In this document: in pieces, positions 28,131-36,461 of the stretch | How the letters are laid out: each line of letters opens with the position of its first letter | Position numbering within the stretch: position 1 is the first letter of the stretch | Source: CAYFWF01 sp964346815 | GTDB taxonomy: Bacteria; Acidobacteriota; Aminicenantia; Aminicenantales; Aminicenantaceae | Reading direction: 5' to 3' | NCBI GenBank assembly: GCA_964346815.1 | Contig: CAYFWF010000021.1 | Span: 1 to 64,000 of the forward strand | Length of the DNA stretch: 64,000 nucleotides | Notes under the pieces: model-generated | Database searches by the model: none | What the model was told of the DNA's origin: nothing | Seen by the model: only the letters and a program-made list of their open reading frames with translations | Translations under genes and position numbers: made by a program

Positions 28131-28257
28131 GTGTCATCGCGAGGAGTCAAACGACGTGGCGGTCCTCTGTTGCGAATTAAAAGGAGCCTTGTTGGGAACA
28201 TAGCGAAGCAAATCCTTATGAGATGGCCACGCTTCCTAACGTCGCTCGCCATGATAA
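28131..28257. repeat. Dispersed palindromic intergenic repeat, copy 1
   Basis: The region starts TGTCATCGCGAGGAG, reads ACGACGTGGC, and ends with the imperfect inverse of the same (GGCCACGCTTCC, then CGTCGCTCGCCATGATAATG). Arms of about 28 bases enclose about 65 bases. A similar but shorter element occurs at about 33096-33159 on the other side. These are typical of palindromic extragenic repeats (family knowledge of many anaerobes). They have no coding frame. Confidence 0.55.
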
Positions 28258-28300
28258 TGTAGGATAACTTGATACATAGCTATAAGTTAGGAGGAGGATC

Positions 28301-29353
28301 ATGATAACAAATATCGAAGGCTTGTTGGGCGATGAGGCCTCCGGTCTGCTGAACCATGAGTGCAAGACCATTCCTAAAGAATATCTCAACCTTCCTGGCC
28401 CGGACTTTGTGGAAAGAATCTTCTCCATTTCGGATAGGTCGAAGGAAGTCCTGGAGAATCTGAACAGGGTATTCAATCATGGGCGTTTGAAAGGAACAGG
28501 GTATCTCTCGATTTTGCCAGTGGACCAGGGAGTGGAACATACAGCCGGAGCTTCATTCGCTCCCAATCCTCTGTATTTCGATCCTGAAAATATCGTCAAG
28601 CTTGCCATCGAGGCGGACTGCAACGCAGTGGCTTCCACATTGGGCGTATTGGGCATGGTTTCCCAGAAATATGCGGCCAAGATTCCCTTTATTTTGAAGG
28701 TCAATCACAATGAGCTTTTGTCTTACCCCAATTCTTACGATCAGAGGATGTTTGCAGCGGTGGAGCAGGCCTACAGCATGGGAGCGGCAGGTGTCGGTGC
28801 CACCATCTATTTCGGATCCGAGGAATCGCGCAGACAGATCGAAGAAGTCTCCGATGCCTTCCAGATAGCCCACGAAATGGGACTTTTTACCGTGCTGTGG
28901 TGTTATCTTAGAAATCCTGCCTTCAAGAAAGAAGGGATTGATTATCATGCCTCTGCAGACTTAACCGGTCAGGCCAACTATCTGGGAGCGACCATCGAGG
29001 CAGATATCATCAAACAAAAACAACCCACCAGCAACAGAGGTTTTTTAGCCTTGGATTTCGGGAAAATACATCCTCTTATGTACGAGGAACTCACCACCAA
29101 CCATCCCATCGATTTGACCAGATATCAAGTCGCCAATTGCTTTATGGGAAGAGTCGGCCTGATTAATTCGGGGGGAGCTTCCGGAGAAAACGATCTCGCA
29201 CAAGCTGTAAGGACGGCTGTCATAAACAAACGGGCAGGCGGGATGGGCCTTATTCTGGGGAGAAAAGCGTTTCAAAAATCCATGGAAGAGGGCGTAAAGA
29301 TCATCCACGCAGTTCAAGATGTCTATCTTTCCAAAGAAGTGACCGTGGCCTGA
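28301..29353 (+). CDS. fbaB: Class I fructose-bisphosphate aldolase (DhnA type)
   Basis: The 350-residue protein matches the length and pattern of FbaB, the class I bacterial aldolase that uses a Schiff-base lysine and no metal. LPVDQGVEHTAG near 70, PFILKVNHNELL near 130, DYHASADLTGQANYLGAT near 215 and GLIN.GGASGENDL near 290 fit. It splits fructose 1,6-bisphosphate to triose phosphates, in both glycolysis and gluconeogenesis. TAGGAGGAGG precedes ATG 28301. The phosphofructokinase is just upstream but separated by 275 bases of repeat, so the genes are functionally linked rather than a tight operon. Confidence 0.88.
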   Translation: MITNIEGLLGDEASGLLNHECKTIPKEYLNLPGPDFVERIFSISDRSKEVLENLNRVFNHGRLKGTGYLSILPVDQGVEHTAGASFAPNPLYFDPENIVKLAIEADCNAVASTLGVLGMVSQKYAAKIPFILKVNHNELLSYPNSYDQRMFAAVEQAYSMGAAGVGATIYFGSEESRRQIEEVSDAFQIAHEMGLFTVLWCYLRNPAFKKEGIDYHASADLTGQANYLGATIEADIIKQKQPTSNRGFLALDFGKIHPLMYEELTTNHPIDLTRYQVANCFMGRVGLINSGGASGENDLAQAVRTAVINKRAGGMGLILGRKAFQKSMEEGVKIIHAVQDVYLSKEVTVA

Positions 29354-29478
29354 TGTGGCAGAAATCAAAAGATTCAACTGAGACTTTACTCTGTCTTTTT
29401 ATTGGAATAAAATAAAGTTGTGTCCTTGAAGAGAAATGTTCATTGTTTAGATAAACGAAAATCAAAAAGGAGGGAATC

Positions 29479-32298
29479 ATGCCTTCGAAATGGAGATTGC
29501 TTGGATTTATTTTAGTTCTTGCACTTTTAGTGCCGATCGGGTGCAAGCAGAAGGCCGCCGAAGAAGCCGAGCTCAAGATCGATTATGAAAAATACACTCT
29601 CGAGAACGGACTGGATGTCGTCCTTCATGAAGACAGATCCGATCCCATCGCAGCCGCTGCGGTTCAATATCATGTCGGTTCCAACAGGGAAGAACCAGGC
29701 CGCACTGGCTTTGCCCATCTGTTCGAGCACATGATGTTCCAGGAGTCCCAGCACGTGGGGCAGGACCAGTTTTTCAAGAAGATTCAAGAAGCAGGAGGCA
29801 CGCTCAATGGGGGAACAAGTCGAGACGGCACCATTTATTTCCAGGTCGTTCCTGAAAACGCCCTGGAGATGGTCCTCTGGCTTGAGGCAGACCGATTGGG
29901 TTTTTTAACGCCCACCATCACTCAGGAAGCCTTTGCCAATCAGCAAAGCGTGGTAAAGAACGAGAAAAGACAGGGGGAGAACCGGCCCTATGGCTACACA
30001 ACACATATCATCGGAAAGCTGCTCTATCCTGAAAACCACCCGTACAACTGGACCGTGATAGGATCTATGGAGGATCTCACCCTAGCCACTCTGAAGGATG
30101 TCCATCGATTCCATCAAAAGTGGTATCGGCCCAACAACGCCACACTGGTTGTGGCAGGCGATTTCGATTGGAAACAAACAAAGGGATGGATAGAGAAATA
30201 TTTTGGCGAGATAGAAACTGGGGAATCGGTCGAAGATCCCAAACCGCAGCCAGTTACGCTCGATGAGATCAAAATGGCTTATTGGGAGGACAAATTTGCC
30301 AAATCCCCTGAATTGAACATGGTGATCCCGACTATAGAGCAGTATCATTCTGATTCCTATGCTTTGAGCTTTTTGGGGCGGTTGTTTTCCTATGGAAAAA
30401 AAGCACCGCTCTATAAGGTCATCGTCGAAGAGAAAAAGCTTGCGCCTTCGGTTTCAGGATTCCAGATGAGCAATGAGATTGCCGGGGAATTTCGCATTCG
30501 AATCCGGACCTTCCCGGATGTCGATCTCGACGATGTCAAGGAAGCCATTTTCGAGAGCTTTCAGAGATTAGAAACAGAATCCTTCACTGAAGAGGATGTG
30601 GAGCGCATCAAAGCAGGACTGGAAACTAATTTTTACAATGGCATGTCCAGCATTCTCTATAAATCTTTCCAGCTTGCCCGGTACAACGAATATGCCGGCT
30701 CTCCGGGATATATCACAGCAGATCTTGAAAAATTAAAGGCTGTGACCAAGGAAGATATTCTGCGAGTTTATGAAACATACATCAGGGACAAACCCTATGT
30801 GATGACGAGTTTTGTACCCAAGGGCCAGTTGGATTTGACCGTCCAAGGATCGGGACCGTTCACTATCGTCGAGGAGGCGGCAGAGGCTGAGAAAATTGCA
30901 GCGGAGAGGCCAGTGGAAGAACTCGAGATCGAGCCGATCCCGACATCTTTTGACCGAAGCGTGGAACCTCTCAAAGGCCCTGATCCGGAGATTGTCCTCC
31001 CTTCAATCTGGCAGGATGAATTATCCAACGGAATGAGGATTTTCGGGATCGAACACACGGAACTGCCCCTTGTCCAATCCTCTATCACCATCAAAGGCGG
31101 ACAATTGTTGGACGATATAAAAAAGGTCGGTGTGGCCAATCTGATTACAGATATGATGATGGAAGGAACGAAGAACAAAACACCGCTTGAGCTGGAGGAG
31201 GCTATCGAGGAGTTAGGCGCCAATATCTATATGTACACGGGCCGTGAAGACATCACTATGAGTGTAAACTGTTTGTCTTCCAAGTTTGATGAGGTGTACC
31301 GGCTTGTGGAAGAAATCCTCTTGGAACCGCGATGGGACGAGAAGGAATTCGAACGGATCAAGAAACAGACTATCGAGACCATCAATCGCAGCAAAGTCAA
31401 TCCGAGTGCAGTTGCTCGGGATGTTTTTAACAGACTTATCTATGGCGATAATCACATCTTCGGCATTTCGACTTTAGGAACCAAGGAATCGGTCGAGTCC
31501 ATTACCATCGAAGACTTGAAAGCTTACTACGAAAAGAGCTTCTCTCCTTCCGTCGCTCATATGATAATTGTCGGCAATATTTCCCATGGGGCTGTTGTGG
31601 ATACGTTTCGATCCCTCGAAGAGAAATGGGCAGCCAAGGAGGTCTCCTTCCCGGAGTATGAACTGCCAGCTCCCCCGGAGAAACCAATGGTCTATTTTGT
31701 GGATATGCCGGGAGCTCGTCAGTCGGTGATCAACATCGGAAATCTTTCCTTGCCCGCGACAGATCCAGATTACTACCCCGCTTTTGTCATGAATTACAAA
31801 CTGGGAGGAAGCTTCAACGGATTTGTTAACCTCGTCTTGAGAGAAGAGAAAGGCTATACATATGGAGCTCGAACATTTTTCAGGGGATATCTCAATCCTG
31901 GAAGCTTTACTGCCTCTTCCTCGGTTCAATCCACTGCTACGCAGGAATCGGTTCAGATCTTCAGAGATTTGATGTTGAAATACCGGGAGGGAATCGCTCC
32001 AGAAGATTTAACGTTCACCAAGGATGCCCTGGTCAAATCCAATGCCCGGAATTTCGAAACTCTCGGTAGATTGCTGGGGATGCTGGACAATATAGCAACC
32101 TATGGTCGTCCTTTGGATTACATCAAGCAACGGGAAGAATTCGTCAGGAATTTGACCTTAGAACAACATAAAGAATTGGCACAAAAATACATCCATCCAG
32201 AAAGAATGATCTATCTCATCGTTGGTGATGCCGCCACCCAGCTGGAACCCTTGGAAGAGTTGGGGCTGGGTGAGCCGATCCTCATCGAGCAGAAATAA
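29479..32298 (+). CDS. Two-domain M16 (pitrilysin-type) lipoprotein metallopeptidase
   Basis: The 939-residue protein has a lipobox ending VPIGC and two M16 halves. In the N-terminal half the inverted zinc motif HxxEH is intact as H80-L-F-E83-H84, and a downstream ENRPYG segment supplies the expected acidic residue. The C-terminal half (from about residue 500) keeps the fold (for example ANLITDMMMEGT) but lacks HxxEH and should be the inactive chamber wall. Such proteins degrade small peptides in the envelope. AAGGAGGG precedes ATG 29479. It follows fbaB without obvious functional link and faces a convergent wbqC-like gene. Confidence 0.92.
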   Translation: MPSKWRLLGFILVLALLVPIGCKQKAAEEAELKIDYEKYTLENGLDVVLHEDRSDPIAAAAVQYHVGSNREEPGRTGFAHLFEHMMFQESQHVGQDQFFKKIQEAGGTLNGGTSRDGTIYFQVVPENALEMVLWLEADRLGFLTPTITQEAFANQQSVVKNEKRQGENRPYGYTTHIIGKLLYPENHPYNWTVIGSMEDLTLATLKDVHRFHQKWYRPNNATLVVAGDFDWKQTKGWIEKYFGEIETGESVEDPKPQPVTLDEIKMAYWEDKFAKSPELNMVIPTIEQYHSDSYALSFLGRLFSYGKKAPLYKVIVEEKKLAPSVSGFQMSNEIAGEFRIRIRTFPDVDLDDVKEAIFESFQRLETESFTEEDVERIKAGLETNFYNGMSSILYKSFQLARYNEYAGSPGYITADLEKLKAVTKEDILRVYETYIRDKPYVMTSFVPKGQLDLTVQGSGPFTIVEEAAEAEKIAAERPVEELEIEPIPTSFDRSVEPLKGPDPEIVLPSIWQDELSNGMRIFGIEHTELPLVQSSITIKGGQLLDDIKKVGVANLITDMMMEGTKNKTPLELEEAIEELGANIYMYTGREDITMSVNCLSSKFDEVYRLVEEILLEPRWDEKEFERIKKQTIETINRSKVNPSAVARDVFNRLIYGDNHIFGISTLGTKESVESITIEDLKAYYEKSFSPSVAHMIIVGNISHGAVVDTFRSLEEKWAAKEVSFPEYELPAPPEKPMVYFVDMPGARQSVINIGNLSLPATDPDYYPAFVMNYKLGGSFNGFVNLVLREEKGYTYGARTFFRGYLNPGSFTASSSVQSTATQESVQIFRDLMLKYREGIAPEDLTFTKDALVKSNARNFETLGRLLGMLDNIATYGRPLDYIKQREEFVRNLTLEQHKELAQKYIHPERMIYLIVGDAATQLEPLEELGLGEPILIEQK

Positions 32299-32310
32299 AA
32301 CTGGCCAGGT

Positions 32311-32327
32311 CCTATTCCCTGAATAGG
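32311..32327. terminator. Hairpin between convergent genes
   Basis: CCTATTC at 32311-32317 pairs perfectly with GAATAGG at 32321-32327 around a three-base loop. It lies in the 50-base gap between the M16 stop and the stop of the convergent WbqC gene. No T tract follows, so its terminator role is inferred from position. Confidence 0.45.
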
Positions 32328-32348
32328 GAGTTTGTTCAAAAGTCTGTG

Positions 32349-33053
32349 CTAAAGTTCATACAGATAGGAGCCTTTCTTGATGATGTGTTTTCCTTCCTTT
32401 CCCATGCAAAAGAGAAGATCGAGGGCTGAGAGCTTTCTTATGAATTTACCCCAGAACTGCGGATACGGAGGCGGTTCATAACGCAGCAAAAGAATCTTGA
32501 TGTTTTCTTTTTTGAATTGATCACAGTCAATGGACTTATCTGAAAAGTAGGGCAGGAGGACTTCCTTCGCATTCAGTTCTCTGGCCAGGCAGACGAGAAG
32601 CGCTGTTCCTTTCTCTTCGATTCCAAGTTCTGACTGCAGGGTGAAATTTTTGTCGATCTCCAACTCTTCTTTGATGATCTTCGAGAGTGTCATGACTAAA
32701 TGGATGAATTTTTCGTCACGGGTTCCCACAGCCGCCTTTATTTTCTCGAACACAGGGAAAAAATAGATGGATTTCACGTAGAAGTGGTAGAGTGTCAGCA
32801 GAAAATCTTTGGCCCATCGCTCTTTTTCATAGAGCTGGAGGTCTTTGATCCTTTGACGACCCCTCCCTTTTCTTTTGAGCGGGACAGAAATCCAGACTTC
32901 ACCATTTGGACCTTTGATCCGGTTCCTGTTGACATAGGTAAATCCCCTGGCCAGCAGGGTGTCGTCCAGCAGGACCATTTTGTCCGAGTGCATCAGCCGG
33001 GCAAAGAATCCTCCCCATGGGATGAAGGATGGCTGGTTGAAGCTGATTCGCAT
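32349..33053 (-). CDS. WbqC-like family protein
   Basis: The 234-residue protein matches the WbqC family, found in O-antigen and other surface-glycan clusters; its enzymatic role is not established, though acyl or amino-acid transfer to sugar nucleotides has been proposed for relatives. The diagnostic N terminus NQPSFIPWGGFF is present, followed by DDTLLARGFTYVNRN and WISVPLK. Here there is no adjacent glycan cluster and the gene is alone. No clear ribosome binding site precedes the ATG. Confidence 0.82.
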   Translation of the reverse strand: MRISFNQPSFIPWGGFFARLMHSDKMVLLDDTLLARGFTYVNRNRIKGPNGEVWISVPLKRKGRGRQRIKDLQLYEKERWAKDFLLTLYHFYVKSIYFFPVFEKIKAAVGTRDEKFIHLVMTLSKIIKEELEIDKNFTLQSELGIEEKGTALLVCLARELNAKEVLLPYFSDKSIDCDQFKKENIKILLLRYEPPPYPQFWGKFIRKLSALDLLFCMGKEGKHIIKKGSYLYEL

Positions 33054-33095
33054 TATTCGTATTTATTAATGAACGGTGCTTCAAATTATCCTATC

Positions 33096-33159
33096 AAGGA
33101 GCGAAGTAAAGTGACAATCTCATTGATTGAGATCGCCACTCTTCGCCCGCGATGACACA
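33096..33159. repeat. Dispersed palindromic intergenic repeat, copy 2
   Basis: Read on the minus strand this region begins TGTGTCATCGCGGGCGAAGAG and continues TGGCGATCTCA, a central palindrome (ATCTCA/TGAGAT), then the inverse arm ending CTTCGCTCCTTG. It shares its first bases and its plan with the longer copy at 28131-28257. It sits between two minus-strand genes. Confidence 0.5.
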
Positions 33160-33187
33160 ATTATTTGCTTGGTTGACTGTTACACGC

Positions 33188-34333
33188 TCAGATGATCTCC
33201 AGGTCGTCTTTACTGGGGAGCTTGGGGAATTCGGCATGAGGCTCTTTTTGATACCAGAAGGCAACCGATGAGATGTCGTCCTGAAGCGGGAGATACCGCC
33301 CGCCAGAGCGCCAGCCCAGGGCCTGGATTGTGACACGGAGGTCTTGCTCGAAACGGACAGGGTCCATGATGTGCCAGCGGTACAATCCGAATCTCTGCTG
33401 GGACTGCCACTGGCCGTCTGGAATGATCACCTGAGGCATTCCGGCATAGGGAGTGTTGTATTCTTTGTATTTCCCATCCACCGTGAATCCGTATGAACCA
33501 CAGAAATAGTCTTCGGTTCCCGTTCCGCAAATGGTCGGAAATTCTTTATCCCCGTCGATATAGAATTTGATCTCTCCTTCTCCCCACCAGCCGGTATTGT
33601 TGGCCTGCCAGCACATGTATGTCCCGACAAAATGACCCCATCCTTTGAGACCATCGATGATGGTGTAGACCGATTTGTAGGGCAGAGGATTGCTCCGCCG
33701 GAATTGGGCATGGAAATAGGCGGCATCATCTGGAATCTCGGTGAGCGTGTAGTTAATCTGATAATAAAGAGTCATTTTCTTCTCATCCAGATTTTCCATT
33801 GTGACCTTGCACGATTTCCGGAACGGCATGACCCAGTAGCAGTTCAGGCCGCTTCCAGGATTGACACAGACAGGAAGGGAAGAGACCTGGGCGAACTTTC
33901 CCCAGCCGCATGCGAAAAAATCACCCACAGGCACTTCTACGGATGGCTCTTCCTCGCCGTCCCAGTAAAACCTCAGGATGGAGTAACGCCAGTTGCCTGA
34001 GGGCGTCATCCAGATCTGCTGGATGGCACCAGGCCCGTCGATCTCGGCCAGAACATAAGTCTGATTCGGCTCGATGTGGATATATGGAGAGACTTTCCAG
34101 CCCTGCCCGAGGTCTCGCGCAGCATTTTTTGCCAGCCCGTCCACTGACATTCCACCCTTTCCTTTTTCTCCAGTGAAATTTTCAGGACTTATGGACCGCG
34201 ACTTGGCGTGAGATAGACGATACAAGTTGCCGAGATTGAGATAGAGTCCGTCAAACACTTCGTCCTCCGCAGCGTACAAAACCAGGGCGACGAGCATCAC
34301 GGCCAGTGTGATGATCATCCATTTTCTCTTCAT
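33188..34333 (-). CDS. DUF2961 (GH172-type) exported protein
   Basis: The 381-residue protein has a hydrophobic signal (about 1-20) and a DUF2961 domain that includes the GH172 glycosidases (fructofuranosidase and related enzymes). Recognisable parts are GPGAIQQIWMT near 90, RFYWDGEE near 118, a PFRKSCKVTMEN segment, and GTGTEDYFCGSYGF near 260. Substrate could be a fructose-, arabinose- or similar sugar-containing glycan, but the sequence does not say which. AAAGGAGGT precedes the ATG on the minus strand. It may be co-transcribed with the downstream WbqC gene. Confidence 0.82.
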   Translation of the reverse strand: MKRKWMIITLAVMLVALVLYAAEDEVFDGLYLNLGNLYRLSHAKSRSISPENFTGEKGKGGMSVDGLAKNAARDLGQGWKVSPYIHIEPNQTYVLAEIDGPGAIQQIWMTPSGNWRYSILRFYWDGEEEPSVEVPVGDFFACGWGKFAQVSSLPVCVNPGSGLNCYWVMPFRKSCKVTMENLDEKKMTLYYQINYTLTEIPDDAAYFHAQFRRSNPLPYKSVYTIIDGLKGWGHFVGTYMCWQANNTGWWGEGEIKFYIDGDKEFPTICGTGTEDYFCGSYGFTVDGKYKEYNTPYAGMPQVIIPDGQWQSQQRFGLYRWHIMDPVRFEQDLRVTIQALGWRSGGRYLPLQDDISSVAFWYQKEPHAEFPKLPSKDDLEII

Positions 34334-34749
34334 AGAATACCTCCTTTCGATAGACTGATTTGATGGGATTGATGAGGCGGAAAAGAATTCTTCTCCATAT
34401 CATGCTTGATTGTATGTCACTGTATAATTCTCTATCAAAATCTTGATAAATTTTCAATGTCCCTGAAAACCGAAAGAAAGACTGTTTTCAATACCTGGAT
34501 TGCTTTTGGATTCTGCTGAAAATGAAGACTGAATTTATGAAGCTAAGGGGAGCATTTGCACCAACCCCCATTCTGCTGATTCGGCAAAATGAGAGCCGAC
34601 TCCCAACAACGGCAGAGGTAGTAGAATTTTTACTACTCTGGGTAATAGTAAATATAATCTTACAATCACCTTTTGTCAATCACTTTTTTGGGCTTTTTAT
34701 AGTTTTTTCCTGGAGATCCGATATAATGTTCCAATGGGAGGACGTAAAA
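34334..34749. other. Long leader region, promoter near its right end
   Basis: No gene is supported in most of this gap. An in-frame ATG at 34522 would extend the RHH gene upstream, but the extension has no protein-like character. A short inverted repeat (GTAGTA ... TACTAC, about 34618-34637) is present. TATAAT at 34722-34727 may be the -10 of the next gene. Confidence 0.4.
34722..34727 (+). promoter_or_regulatory. Candidate -10 of the RHH gene
   Basis: A perfect TATAAT lies 28 bases before the proposed GTG start, with no good -35. If used, the transcript begins near 34734, two or three bases before the ribosome binding site GGGAGGA at 34736-34742. Confidence 0.35.
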
Positions 34750-35064
34750 GTGTTAAAAAAGTACCAAGTCCTGATACCGGAATGGCTGGAAGAGTATATT
34801 AAGTATTTAGCAGAGAAATATGATTTGAGTTTTTCCGAGATTATACGATCAGAGGTCTGTTTTTCCATTATCTGTACCGTCACACATTTTTTTCCAGAGT
34901 TTAAATCGAGTCTGAAGCCTCAAGAGCTTCTGGAATTAGCGAAGGAAAGATTAGAAAAAGGTATTGAGGGAGAAGAAATGCACCGGCTGCTGTCCAAGGT
35001 GTACTTTGAGGCGAGAAAAGCCGTGGAACACAGACTTTCCAAGGAATCCCCAAAAAAGAAATAA
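34750..35064 (+). CDS. Small ribbon-helix-helix-like protein
   Basis: The start is taken as GTG 34750, after GGGAGGA with eight-base spacing, rather than an upstream ATG, giving 104 residues. The N terminus reads KKYQVLIPEWLEEYIKYLA followed by SFSEIIRSEV, which fits the strand-helix-helix plan of CopG/Arc repressors: the strand would contact DNA and the two helices make the dimer. The remainder is a helical Lys/Glu-rich tail. It could be a transcriptional regulator or the antitoxin of an absent pair; no toxin-like gene is adjacent. A regulator of its own gene is plausible. Confidence 0.5.
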   Translation: MLKKYQVLIPEWLEEYIKYLAEKYDLSFSEIIRSEVCFSIICTVTHFFPEFKSSLKPQELLELAKERLEKGIEGEEMHRLLSKVYFEARKAVEHRLSKESPKKK

Positions 35065-35278
35065 AGTCTTGAGGAAAAAGAATCCCTGTCCCAAGCCTGG
35101 AGTATGGATCTCACTCGTTTTGCTTTTCGCAGCTTTTTTTCCCAAAGCTCTCTCCATATAAGGTGTGATCGAAGGGCGAGATGAGTTTCTTGAGAAAGCC
35201 ATAGAAGTTGTGACTCAAGAGGAAATTTGTATCTTTTAATAGGTTCATATCGATAAGACAGTTTTTAAGAGAAGTAAA

Positions 35279-36118
35279 ATGGTTGATAGAAGATCAGTCT
35301 TGGTGATCGCTCTTAGTATAGTTTCTTTTCTTTGCAGCTGCAGTAAGGAACCTCAATACGGCACCCAAAATCCTGAGCCTTCGATTCCAGTGACTTTGTT
35401 CTTCGATATCTTCAATCACACCCAGGGCTTTCTCAAAAGCTTTGAAAAAATTATGCACAGCCATGAAGATCTCACCATACGGATTATGGATCTTGGCATC
35501 GAAGGCGTGGACGAGGAAAGGATTGTCATCAGAAAGGGAAGATTCGGTGAGCGGGTGGCCCTCAGCAAAACCGGAGAAGTGACTTTTAAAGCTCCCGACA
35601 GCAATCAGAAATTCACTGTCTATTTGATGAACGCATCCAGCGGTGCCGACTACAAAAAAGTGGATACATGGATTGACTCCAACCAGGGAATCCTTGAATA
35701 TACCCCCAATATGAAATGGTGTCGAGAAGACAGGAACAATTTTGGAGGTCCGGAAGATGTCATCCAGGACGCCTTCGATCAACTGAACCAGGCGTTGGAT
35801 TATTCCTGGGCCAAATACGGCAGCTTTCAGAGATCCAACCAGGAGAAGGAAAGCCATTTCGGAGTTGGGTATGGATTTTGTCGAAACCAGTTTGGCTGGC
35901 ACAGCCCTTACTGGGCGGGTGTGAATCCTGAGCACTGCGGCACCTATAAAGTGCGTCTATCGACTTTTCTTGAGGAACTTTTCGAGCTTGTCACTCGGCT
36001 GGACGATATCGGAGGGAAAGATACGGCCGGAATAATAACACACGGAGATACTGGCGAGTTTAATGATATCGGTAGAGATCTTTTAGCTTATGTATTTGTC
36101 AAGGACGGTAAGCGTTGA
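35279..36118 (+). CDS. Lipoprotein of unknown function
   Basis: I do not recognise this 279-residue protein. It begins with a typical lipobox ending SFLCSC (Cys near 21), so it is anchored in the envelope. A central part (about 75-150) reads like a beta sandwich, and a C-terminal part has aromatic patterns (SHFGVGYGFCRNQF, then HSPYWAG) around three Cys. No catalytic motif is seen. A possible start at ATG 35279 has a weak site in front. It precedes a region of structured intergenic sequence. Confidence 0.6.
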   Translation: MVDRRSVLVIALSIVSFLCSCSKEPQYGTQNPEPSIPVTLFFDIFNHTQGFLKSFEKIMHSHEDLTIRIMDLGIEGVDEERIVIRKGRFGERVALSKTGEVTFKAPDSNQKFTVYLMNASSGADYKKVDTWIDSNQGILEYTPNMKWCREDRNNFGGPEDVIQDAFDQLNQALDYSWAKYGSFQRSNQEKESHFGVGYGFCRNQFGWHSPYWAGVNPEHCGTYKVRLSTFLEELFELVTRLDDIGGKDTAGIITHGDTGEFNDIGRDLLAYVFVKDGKR

Positions 36119-36461
36119 ATCATGTTTATATAGAGATAAAGAAAATGCTGGCTGTCGAGGAATCTAAGCAACGGCGAGATGCGAGATTCGCTGTAACTGC
36201 TGGCACCTTGCCCAGCCAGCCAAGCAAGGCTTTTTTAGGTTGACAGATCATAGAGCTCGGTACAATCGCCTTTATGGGTGATATAAGGGGTGATTTTCAT
36301 GCAAAATGGAGAAAGATTCGGCACACAGTCCCAAAATCATCTCTAAAATCATCCTTAAAGGTGATTGTCTTTTTCAGGGGGAGCTGATACTTATACCAGA
36401 GTGAAAAAGACATATTTTTCCTGACTCGGCGAAAAGATTTTCCGATCTATGAGCTTTCAAA
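36119..36461. other. Intergenic region with nested inverted repeats
   Basis: The 343 bases contain no gene. The first part holds strong overlapping inverted repeats (see the terminator entry). The second part has several short GGTGAT/AAATCATC repeats (about 36280-36370) but no clear promoter for the kinase gene downstream. Confidence 0.5.
36147..36237 (+). terminator. Structured 3' region ending in an intrinsic terminator
   Basis: GCTGGCTG at 36147-36154 pairs perfectly with CAGCCAGC at 36213-36220, enclosing GAATCT/AGATTC (36160-36165 and 36184-36189). A competing pair GCTGGC/GCCAGC (36199-36204, 36215-36220) and a last stem CCTTGC/GCAAGG (36206-36211, 36224-36229) followed by CTTTTTT complete the picture. 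The last is a plausible intrinsic terminator. The mutually exclusive pairings look like an attenuator or structured RNA, but this is inferred by eye. Confidence 0.4.

Noticed and set aside
28131..33159. CRISPR array
   Set aside because: Only two copies, palindromic, about 5 kb apart and in opposite orientation; no regular spacers.
34522..34749. N-terminal extension of the RHH protein from ATG 34522
   Set aside because: The extension has no RHH-like or protein-like pattern, and a good ribosome binding site sits just before GTG 34750.
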